DNA of 64,000 nucleotides from Anthracocystis setariae. Taxonomy: Eukaryota > Basidiomycota > Ustilaginomycetes > Ustilaginales > Ustilaginaceae. The first letter of the stretch is position 1. Every line of letters starts with the position of its first letter. The stretch is from the NCBI GenBank assembly GCA_928724745.1, contig CAKMXJ010000023.1, positions 1 through 64,000 on the forward strand, given 5' to 3'. Below the pieces are notes generated by a model, which had not been told where the DNA came from, ran no database searches, and saw only the letters and a list, made by a program, of their open reading frames with translations. This document shows positions 53,541-62,513 of the stretch, one piece after another. A program made the translations under genes and the position numbers.

Positions 53541-55238
53541 ATGGCAGCAACTCGAGTCGCACGCAACCCAAGCCTTTCGGGCTTGGACGATATTGTCAAG
53601 ATGCCTTCATCTCCCAACCTCTCCTCTCGTCCTCGCACCACATCCACATCCACCGTTACCGTTTCCACTCCTGCCTCCTCCTCCTCCTCCACCACCGCTT
53701 CTACGTTCAACATGCGCAAGGTTGGCCTCGACGAGAACCAGCCACCTCCACCTCCTGGCTCCTCACCCGAAGTCTTTTTCAGATACTTTCTAGCTGTAGA
53801 GCTCCGCAAGGCTGGAACACAGCCCAGTGAGGAACTTCTCGACAGATATGTCAGGAACCATTTTGACAGCTTGTTCAAGAACAAGAATGCTGCGGCTTCC
53901 TCCGTCGCACCCACGCCCGCACCCGCACCCGCACCCGCACCCGCACCCTCATCCTCAACCCCTCTTCAGCAACACAAGCAGCAGCAGTCCACATTTCACG
54001 CATCCACTTCGCAAGTCACGATCGCGGCTGTTGTAAGGCCCCCAGCCCCTCCCGCCAAGGTAGCAGCTGCGCCTGTTGCCTCGGATCCCTTTGCGGCAAC
54101 CAAGCCTGTCGCAAGTCCACCCGAGCTTGCCGACACCGCAGAGTCTCCCGCTTTGTCTGGAAGGAGTTTCTCGCCCATCGCCACGCCCCCTGCGTTGAAT
54201 ACCATCGACGAACAAGATTCGCTCGACGATTTCTGCCACAGTCTGTTTGGCGAGCCTAGCTCGGCGCTTCTTGGCGACGCTTCGTCCCTCGGCACCACGG
54301 GCATCAAGTTTGAAGACGATGCCGACCAGATTTTGGGCTTCTTGCGCGATTCGCCTTTCAGGACCACGTCAACCCTTGGATTCGAATCGGCCACCATCGA
54401 TCCTCACGTCGTCGAGAATGGCGCCACCTTGCCAACCAACTTTGGCGTGCCGCTCAGCTCCATCACTCCAACCGACTTGATCCAGCCTCAGCCTACCACT
54501 TTCTCGGCGCCAGCCGCTCTCACTGAGAGCAAGCATGATGCCACGCCCATGTCGGAAGATGGAATGTCGGACGACGACCATAATGACGATCACGATGATG
54601 ACGACGACAAACAAAACGACTCGCACCAACGTGGATCGTCCAAGCCACCTGCGGGTAGCACCAAAGCGTTGAGCGCCATCCCTATGGCGGTAGGCGACAT
54701 CAACCATCTCAAGCCCGATCCGGAAGAGTACAAGAAGCTGAGCAGTAAAGAAAAGAGGCAGTTGAGGAACAAGATCTCGGCGCGCAACTTTAGGACGAGG
54801 AGAAAGGAGTACATCACTCAGTTGGAGGAACAGATTGCGGATCGCGACGGTATCATCGAAGCGCTCAGGCAGCAGATCTCGCAACTCTCGATAGAGAACA
54901 AGGGACTCAAGGACGAAGTCAAGGAGATCAAGGCCAAGACGATTGGTTCGCAGGATGTAGCCAAGATCTTGGAGGCGTTGCAGAAGACGACGATGCCGCT
55001 GATGGCTACGAGCGGACTCGGGTCAGGTCGTACCAGCCCGATGCAAGAGATGCCATTGACACCCAACGGGTTGGTCAACTTTTCGGGTGTGCAGGAAAGC
55101 GGATCGAGGCCAAGTACGCCCAGCTCGCCCAGGCCCGCACTGTTGAGAGCCAACACCAAGAAGGATCTAGGTACGCAACAGAGCAGCTTCTGGGGTGGAG
55201 GAGTTAGTGTGGGCGGAAGCTTTATGCCTGTCTGCTAA
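53541..55238 (+). CDS. bZIP transcription factor, MeaB-like
   Basis: A single ORF of 565 residues. The bZIP domain lies near residues 405-465. Its basic region 'KRQLRNKISARNFRTRRKEY' has the N-x3-A-R-x-F-R contact pattern, and a leucine zipper runs through 'TQLEEQIADRDGIIEALRQQ'. The NKISARNFRxRRKEY form is seen in basidiomycete factors related to Aspergillus MeaB, which acts in nitrogen and stress regulation. That assignment is tentative. The N-terminal part has low-complexity runs, including an (AP)n run coded by gcaccc repeats near 53920-53950. An acidic 'DDHNDDHDDDDDKQND' and 'EDDADQILGFLRDSPF', an acidic/hydrophobic activation-like stretch, also occur. The Phe next to the DNA-contacting Arg is typical of Pap1/ATF-type factors. 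Confidence 0.82.
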   Translation: MAATRVARNPSLSGLDDIVKMPSSPNLSSRPRTTSTSTVTVSTPASSSSSTTASTFNMRKVGLDENQPPPPPGSSPEVFFRYFLAVELRKAGTQPSEELLDRYVRNHFDSLFKNKNAAASSVAPTPAPAPAPAPAPSSSTPLQQHKQQQSTFHASTSQVTIAAVVRPPAPPAKVAAAPVASDPFAATKPVASPPELADTAESPALSGRSFSPIATPPALNTIDEQDSLDDFCHSLFGEPSSALLGDASSLGTTGIKFEDDADQILGFLRDSPFRTTSTLGFESATIDPHVVENGATLPTNFGVPLSSITPTDLIQPQPTTFSAPAALTESKHDATPMSEDGMSDDDHNDDHDDDDDKQNDSHQRGSSKPPAGSTKALSAIPMAVGDINHLKPDPEEYKKLSSKEKRQLRNKISARNFRTRRKEYITQLEEQIADRDGIIEALRQQISQLSIENKGLKDEVKEIKAKTIGSQDVAKILEALQKTTMPLMATSGLGSGRTSPMQEMPLTPNGLVNFSGVQESGSRPSTPSSPRPALLRANTKKDLGTQQSSFWGGGVSVGGSFMPVC

Positions 55239-58200
55239 CGGGCTAATGGGATGGATAGATTGGTCAAGCACCCGAATGCGAGAGGTGTCTTTTGACGTTG
55301 TTAGCATAGTTCCCTTGTTGTTAGTTTGGTTTTCTGTTCGTTTCTGTCAATGTTTGCATGTTGCTTTTTGACTCGATCGTAGCGCATGTGTGTCGTGACG
55401 AGTGTCGAGTGGCAAGTGTCGAACTTGGACGGTCATCTTTTGTATCGAAACGGCTGATGTTTGATGCTGAGCACTAGGAGAAATGCGAAATGTGAAATGT
55501 GCGTGCGGGTTTTAGCTGCAAGCAGAAATGCACGAGTTAATTTTGGACGAGAATATTCACTACTACTGTGGAAAACCTGACCTACACCTGAGAGGGTGGG
55601 TGGACTCGATGTCAAGTGACCGGCGTCAAGTTGATATGCAACGTGTGGGTATCATTGCATGGGTGAGTTTCATTTGGCATCATGTGTTGCGCGTTTGATG
55701 TGTGGGGATGAGCATTAGGAACCGAGTACAGTACTACAGTAGCTTGCTGAGACTTCATGCGCATGAATGTATGCGTGGGGATGGCAAGTTGACCCCCATC
55801 ATCGTGATTTGCAAATCCATGCTGCACTCACGGATCGTGGTCGGCCCTGCAACAGCCAAACCGAGTTGATACCGACGTTTGTGGGCGGAAAAACATATTT
55901 ACATTATTGACATTTAGGTTGGCTCGAATCGAATCGAATCGAATCGATTGAGGATGCTAACCAGGGTTTCGGCAATCTCATACTACTGTAGCTAGCTTAC
56001 CTCGCCCCCACACTTGACAGTACTGTACAGAACAGTGTAGGATCGATCGACTCGATTCTGATCGCAAAAGCCAAAACCAAATGGGCGGAGTGTGAGGTGT
56101 GCTTAGGTTTACCGGTGACGAGATGAGCCGCGGTCAGCCGCCGCATCCGTGGTTGTTGGCCGAGACCCAACTACGGTACACTGTGACTGTGACCAAAAAA
56201 AAAAAAAAAAAGAAAGAAAGAAAGAAAAAGAAAAGGAAATCCCCAATTTTGAAGCTTTCATGGCTGTACTGTAGGTTGATTACTAGCTGTAGACGTAGGT
56301 AGAGCCCAAGACGCAGATACTGCACCGTACGGTACACGGCTGTTTCCCAAAACTACGCATACGGCCAAAACCAACCTTGGTCCAGAACAGAGAAAAAAAA
56401 AAAACACAGGATGCGGGAGCATGAAAAGCTACCTACTGTATCCTCTTTTTTTTCCGCAGGCTACAGTAATGCACTGTAATACAGTAAAAGACTGCAACTG
56501 GCTGACTCGACTGCACTTTGGTGGCGAGACTGTAGTAGGTAGGGCAGGCACGCTTTAATATCGAGCTCCGAAAACGGTTGCAAGCGAGCCCCAAGCGTGT
56601 TTCATCATGCGCATCCCAAAGTTGGGGTAACAAAGAGTCTCGAGTATAGGTTACTTTGAGCCAGCCGTTGACCGGTCGGCTGTTGACTGCATTGATAGAA
56701 TAGAACCGATAGGTTAACAGTACTCTGTACGGTACTGTACGGTGAGATTTGATCGGAAAACCAAAATGAGCTCTCGAGTTTTCGAGTAGCCTTCGAGCAA
56801 GCAGTTGGTGAGTGGCGAATGTTCCGCACTGGACAGAACTGAACTGAACTGAACTGTGCAGTACAGTGTTGACCGTTGCATTACGGGATTCGGTGTGTCG
56901 CCGCCGATCGGACCGTTTCCGGACAAAATCTCTCGTTGACTCTGAAGAAAAGAGGGAGAGACGGAAAGAGATGCAACTTCAAATCTCACTTTGCCCCCTA
57001 TCTGGAGCAATTAACTCGACTCACAATTCGCGCCCACTCAGCACTTGAGCCAGCACTGCCCCGGTTCAATTCGAATTTTCAAAGTCTCGAGACCACAGTG
57101 TCCGAAAAAAAAAAAAAAAAAAACAAAAAATCTGTATGCGCTGCTGCAGTACTGTACACTTGGCAAGGGTTTCATTTTTTTTTTTTCATGCAGGTGGCCA
57201 AGATTGCCGCAGAGAAGAGCGTAGAAATTCGAGCAGTACCGGCACAGTGCTGTGCTGTACTGCAGTTGGGGCGAGTCGCTGGTTGGGTCGGTTGGGTAAA
57301 TCAACGAGCTTCGGTAAATTGTGCGCCGAAAACACACCGACGACGCAAACCACTTCTCGTTCCCGCTCTGTGGCACTAGCATTGGAAAGGGGATAGAGGC
57401 GATATAGCGGATCCATCGCCACCCACCCATCCACCAATGCTCGAGACAAGAAAAATAAACGTTGCCCGTTCGGGTCTTTGATGCAACCAAGAAGGCATAG
57501 GCAGCGGCTGCGAGCGTGAATGTGTGAAAAGCATGTTACAGTATATTATAATTATAGTACTGTAGTGGGGGGAGAGGGGGGAGATGGACCGATGATGTAC
57601 AGTCGATCGATCGCAGGGTCTCAAGCTTGTATGTCTGTACTGGTCACAGCAGCTGTTGCGCACTGGTTTAGCCCAAAATCATGCGTGGATCGCGGTCTGG
57701 GCTATCACGGAGCAGCCGCGATTGGGATAGGGATGGGTGTGACACTCTAAGCAAGCGAAAGACGTGTCACTCTGCGGTTTTGGCTCGGCTGCTTCCGATC
57801 AGTCTGCCGTCACAGTGCCAGAGTTACGAGTCGCTTTCAACTTTTTTGCATCCATTTTTTTTTTTTTTCCGGCGTTGAATGCACCGTTTGTGCTGTGGCT
57901 TGGTGTTCACACATTTGGGCCCAACAGAGTGTGATTTTGAGTGTCTGAGTGTGTGAGTGTTGAATTGTGATGATGGATATTATCATTATATGTCCCGCTC
58001 CGCCTCTGCGCCTTTGCGCCTACAGCCTGGTTTTGGTTTTGGTTTTCGCACCACTAAGCACAACGCAGCACTCAGACAGTTGCAAAGTCCCCTTAGAGCC
58101 TCATCCTCATCCACCTCATCCATCTCATCCTCTTGCCTCTTTGCCTCTCATCGCTCCACCTTGTTCATCTTCATCCTGCCATTTGTCGTGTTTTGCTTCT

Positions 58201-58631
58201 TGCTACTCTGCTACTCTCTCTTATACACGTCCTGGCAGATCCACAACTCACAAAGCACATCGCAACATTAACCACCTTCACCACCACCACCACCATCACC
58301 ACCAACCTTTGTGCTGCCCAGATATTCTCACATCCCTTTCCGATCTGCGCATCTACGCGACTCCGAGCGGAACCCTGCATTCACATAATACACCAACAAA
58401 GCTCGAGATCCGTGCACTTGCACTTGCATTGCAGCTACCACTCAGCCGCCACAGGTAGCCGCGATTCACCCGTACCTCTCGCTCATCTTTCACGCTCATA
58501 GCACAGCCACCACAGCATTCATCCCAACATCATATCAACTGCGCCGCATCCCATCGTATCTTGCATTCGTTCCACATAACCCCCTCCCCTGCTCGTTGCT
58601 TGATCTATACACATCAACCGTTCTAATAAAC
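55239..58631. other. Gene-free 3.4 kb spacer, leader region of the MAPK-Elp5 gene
   Basis: Longest non-coding stretch in the core part. Repeated tacagtactgtac-type palindromes occur (56017-56040, 56717-56743, 57147-57158, 57557-57565). Also present are cgaatcgaatcgaatcgat (55925-55947), gaactgaactgaactgaact (56838-56857), and poly-A/poly-T runs at 56194, 57104, 57175 and 57859. From about 58080 it becomes C/T- and CACCAC-rich like the other leaders. Frames up to 167 codons exist, but none resembles a protein. Confidence 0.55.
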
Positions 58632-61600
58632 ATGCCCGAGCCGCAGGCTAGACCCATCTCACCGCTGCCATCGCAGCCTCCCGTTGCTGGCTCCAGCAAG
58701 ACTCCACCACCACCGCCATCTCCTTCGTCCAGCTCGTCCCAACTGCATCAACTTGGCTCTAGACAGGCCACACGATCGCGCACACGCACACGTCGCAACA
58801 TGTCGTCCTCTGCCAACGCATCTCATCGCACTCCTCGTTACACAAACGAAGATCATCCCATGGCTCCTCACAACCTTGCTGCCCGTGGATACCATTCCTT
58901 CCGCTGCCTTGGCGTTCCGTTCAATGTAAAGCAACGCTATGCTTTCGTCAGAGAGCTCGGCATCGGTGCCTACGGCTGTGTTGCGCTTTGCCATGACGAG
59001 GTGCTCGATTGCAACGTCGCCATCAAGAAAGTCACTCGCGTCTTTGACAAGGATGTCTTGGCCAGAAGGGCGCTCAGAGAAGTGGCTCTACTCAGACATG
59101 TTGGCCTGTGTGACAATGTCACAGCTTTGCTCGATTTCGACACCGCCTTTATCGACTTTTCCGAGATCTACCTCGTCCTATCCGCCAGCGAGGCCGACTT
59201 GTCCCAGATCATCAGGAGCGGTCAAGCCTTGTCCGATGCGCATCACCAATACTTTATGGCTCAGATCCTCAGAGGTGTCAGGTACATGCATGCTGCAAAA
59301 GTCATCCACAGAGATCTCAAGCCCAGCAATCTGCTGGTCAACGGCGATTGCGCCCTCAGGATCTGCGATTTCGGCTTGGCAAGAGCTTGGGCCGATGACG
59401 ACCAATTCACCGCCGCCCCTCTGTCCAACGACGAATCCGATGCAACCTCTACCAGCACCACAACCACCGTCGCACACGACTCGAGCAACAATGACGCCAC
59501 AACCCAACCCTCGGCTCCATCCCCAACGCATTTGCAACCGCAGCAGGAAAAGTCCGCACAGTCGCCCTCCCCGGCAAGTGATCTCCACGTTCAACTCTAC
59601 AAGACCGACGCCAAGGGCAAGCAAAAGCGTCTCCACTTTCCCGGCGGTCCCCTCACCGGCTACGTCGCCACGCGATGGTACCGCGCCCCCGAAGTCATGC
59701 TTTGCTTCCGCGAAGGCTACGGTGCTGAAATGGACATGTGGTCCGTCGGCTGTATTCTCGCAGAGCTCATCGGTGGCGCACCCATCTTTGGTGGCAAGGA
59801 CTATGTCGACCAGATCGCTCGTATCAACAACGTCCTCGGCTCGCCTTCCGAAGCCGTTCTCGACAAGATTGGTTCCGAGCGCGCAAAGACGTACATCAAG
59901 TCGCTTCCCTCCATGCCCGCGGTACCACTCGAAAAGCTTTACCCAAACGCCAACCCAGAGGCTCTCGATCTGGTAGCCAAGTTGCTCACCTGGGATCCCG
60001 ATCAGAGGCTCACCGCAGAGCAGGCGCTCCAGCATCCCTGGCTCAAGGCCTACCACGAATCCAACGCTCGATGGCAACCACCCCAACCTTTTGACAAGTT
60101 TGCCGAAGTCGAGTTCATCCACTCATTGCGCCAATTCAAGGCCAGTCTTCAGCGCGAGGCCGATGAGATGCGTCTCGAATTGGAGCAACTCGAGAGGGAA
60201 GAGATGGAGCATCTCGGAGCCAACGACCAAGACCAAGCAGATGGCAGCCGTCAAGGCGCGCATCAAGACCCGCCACCCCATCAGCACGAGCAACCCCATG
60301 CCGATGCCGCCGAGCCTTCGCAACAGAACACCGATGCCGATTCGGGAAACGTCCAGCGGGCAGATGACGCTTTCGACACGCAAGCACTACACGACAGTAT
60401 CGCTCACGTCGAGGCTGATGCCCGCTCAAGTGTTGACGAGGACGATCCACTTTCATGCAACGCCTCTACGCAATCCGGCCATCTGCCAACCGACACCGCT
60501 TCTTCATCCTCGTCCATTCACACTCCATCGTCTACGTCCGAAGCGAGTGGTGACGAGGCCGAATCTCCTTCGCCGAGATTGTACGATGCCACGTCGTGTC
60601 GCATGTCCGAGACTGCACTCAAAGCTAGGGCCGAGCATCTGGGCGAAGGCAAAGTCTTGAAGAACGCACCGTCGTTTTTTCAGCTCGGGCATGAAGGAAA
60701 AGGAGCCTTCATGCCCCAACAAGACGTCCTTACTGTAGCCAGGGGTCTGGTCGAATACCAATTCACCGCCAATGCAGTCGAAGCTAGTGGCGACAAGGCG
60801 CGCCTTTCCAACTCCAGCACCGACCACAGTGGCCATGACGAACCGATCGGTATGACGAGGAGTAGCACCATCAGGGCAACTACCACGTCCAACGCTTCCA
60901 ACGTGAGTGGAAACTTGGGCTCGTCTCAAGGCGCCAGAAACAGCACAAGTGGTAGAGGTAGCGGTGGAGGAGCGAGCACTCCTTGTCTGGGTCAGAGTCT
61001 TGTCGACGACATGCTCTTTGCACCCTCGGACGGCTCAGCAGTCGGTCTGAAGAACGTGGCGAGTCAACGACATGGCAAGCAATTGGTGATCTTGCGAGAC
61101 TCGTTGGTGCAATCTTGCGTCGCCCTGGTGCGTGAGATGATCAGCAGAGCCGCGCAACGCAGCCACGCCGTGTTGATGATTTCCACATTGCGTCGACCCG
61201 AGACGTACCTCGACGGCATCAGCGGTGATCGTGTTGCAAGTATCGACGCGACCATGCTGGCCAATCCCTACACAGATGATCGAGACGCTATCAAATCGAC
61301 GACGGACCTGCTCGAGCGCGTCCAGTCGCAACTCGTTATCCTCAACGCAAACGTCTCCAAGATCATGATCATCATCGACTCGCTTAGCGCGATCGCCAAA
61401 GCGGAAGGAGATGGAGTGGCAAATGCAAGCCGAGTCGTGCGAGAAAGCCTTTCACTGGTTGGCTCTTCTTGCCGAGTCGTAGTGGGGGTCCAGATGGGTG
61501 GAATAGAAGCTAATGTCTGTCCTGCGCTGCTGGCTGCACTTCATTCGCCTCTGATTTGGGGGCCGAGTTCGGGCACTGTTCTCACAGCTGCACTCCATCC

Positions 61601-62357
61601 TCCCGCGGTGCTAAGGCACCTGTTCAAGCAGTACTCGCTTCGTCCTCGGTCCAGTTCGGCTGCTGTGCGGAGAGCGTTATGCTCCGATTTGGCAGATCAA
61701 GTTGGTGAGGTGAAAGCGGACGACAACGAGGAGGAGGAGGAGGTGAACGCGAGGTTCTGGGACGTATTGCGAAACGTTGCTGCTCGTGGACCCATGGGTG
61801 TTGGTGGATATGAAGTGGGTGGAGGAGCGCAAGGGTGGTGGAATGGTGACTCGTCGGCGTTGGAAGGTCTTTTGATTGCAAACGAGGGCGAAGAGGTGGG
61901 TGCGAAGGGAGTCATCCGCTTGGAAGATGTGCTTAATCCGAACCGAAGTGGGTACGTGATTTTGGAGTTGCATTTTCAAGCTAGGAACGGCAAAAAGTAT
62001 GAAGAGTTGGTGGGGCTTGCAAGTTGTGGCGCGGCGTCGGAGCTGGCGATTGTGCCGTTGGATATGACGGATCATCGTGGTACCGAAGCGAGCTCTCTGT
62101 CTGCGTCGTCTGCAGCGGGAGGTGATGCGCATACGTCTATGGTTGAGAATTTGCCGTTCAACTTGGCAGAGACCCACGAGCAGAGGGAGAGGAGGGAGAC
62201 GGTGCCGCTGCCGTATGCATACCACGAGAAGGCGGAGGAGGAGGGGAAGGGTGAAAGGGGGTTGAGGGGGAATACGGGGAACGCCAAGATCTTTTTCGAA
62301 CCAGACGACGAAGATGATGAAGACGATGAAGATCCGGACGATGATCTTGATCTTTGA
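58632..62357 (+). CDS. Slt2-like MAP kinase fused to Elongator subunit 5 (Elp5)
   Basis: One uninterrupted ORF of 1241 residues from the ATG at 58632 (the frame opens 12 codons earlier without an ATG). Residues 104-475 are a complete MAP kinase most like Slt2/Mpk1: glycine loop 'GIGAYGCV', K132 in 'VAIKK', 'HRDLKPSN' (D228), 'DFG' (246-248) and 'YVATRWYRAPEV'. The activation motif is T342-G343-Y344 instead of TEY, and about 75 extra Ser/Thr/Gln-rich residues lie between DFG and TGY. A linker of roughly 300 disordered residues follows. From about 794 the sequence looks like Elp5: 'QLVILRDSLVQSCVALVREM', 'KIMIIIDSLSAIAKAE', and the family ending 'LPFNLAETHEQRERRETVPL' followed by an acidic 'EPDDEDDEDDEDPDDD'. 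Elp5 is part of the Elp456 ring that works in tRNA wobble-uridine modification. Kinase: sure. Elp5: fairly sure. Confidence 0.85.
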   Translation: MPEPQARPISPLPSQPPVAGSSKTPPPPPSPSSSSSQLHQLGSRQATRSRTRTRRNMSSSANASHRTPRYTNEDHPMAPHNLAARGYHSFRCLGVPFNVKQRYAFVRELGIGAYGCVALCHDEVLDCNVAIKKVTRVFDKDVLARRALREVALLRHVGLCDNVTALLDFDTAFIDFSEIYLVLSASEADLSQIIRSGQALSDAHHQYFMAQILRGVRYMHAAKVIHRDLKPSNLLVNGDCALRICDFGLARAWADDDQFTAAPLSNDESDATSTSTTTTVAHDSSNNDATTQPSAPSPTHLQPQQEKSAQSPSPASDLHVQLYKTDAKGKQKRLHFPGGPLTGYVATRWYRAPEVMLCFREGYGAEMDMWSVGCILAELIGGAPIFGGKDYVDQIARINNVLGSPSEAVLDKIGSERAKTYIKSLPSMPAVPLEKLYPNANPEALDLVAKLLTWDPDQRLTAEQALQHPWLKAYHESNARWQPPQPFDKFAEVEFIHSLRQFKASLQREADEMRLELEQLEREEMEHLGANDQDQADGSRQGAHQDPPPHQHEQPHADAAEPSQQNTDADSGNVQRADDAFDTQALHDSIAHVEADARSSVDEDDPLSCNASTQSGHLPTDTASSSSSIHTPSSTSEASGDEAESPSPRLYDATSCRMSETALKARAEHLGEGKVLKNAPSFFQLGHEGKGAFMPQQDVLTVARGLVEYQFTANAVEASGDKARLSNSSTDHSGHDEPIGMTRSSTIRATTTSNASNVSGNLGSSQGARNSTSGRGSGGGASTPCLGQSLVDDMLFAPSDGSAVGLKNVASQRHGKQLVILRDSLVQSCVALVREMISRAAQRSHAVLMISTLRRPETYLDGISGDRVASIDATMLANPYTDDRDAIKSTTDLLERVQSQLVILNANVSKIMIIIDSLSAIAKAEGDGVANASRVVRESLSLVGSSCRVVVGVQMGGIEANVCPALLAALHSPLIWGPSSGTVLTAALHPPAVLRHLFKQYSLRPRSSSAAVRRALCSDLADQVGEVKADDNEEEEEVNARFWDVLRNVAARGPMGVGGYEVGGGAQGWWNGDSSALEGLLIANEGEEVGAKGVIRLEDVLNPNRSGYVILELHFQARNGKKYEELVGLASCGAASELAIVPLDMTDHRGTEASSLSASSAAGGDAHTSMVENLPFNLAETHEQRERRETVPLPYAYHEKAEEEGKGERGLRGNTGNAKIFFEPDDEDDEDDEDPDDDLDL

Positions 62358-62513
62358 TCTCTCTCTCTCTCTCATGCACACACCCTACACTACTTGGTTT
62401 CCTGTCTGTTCTTTTCGTTAGCAATGGTTGTTGGGGGGAATAATAGAGTTATTGTTATCTTTGTGTTCTTGTCTGCGTTATGGTGGTTGAAGGGTGGGGG
62501 AGAGGGTATGAGG

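Noticed and set aside
56876..57379. Plus-strand 167-codon ORF in the 3.4 kb spacer
   Set aside because: It contains poly-Lys and poly-Phe from A/T runs, with no domain and no splice support.
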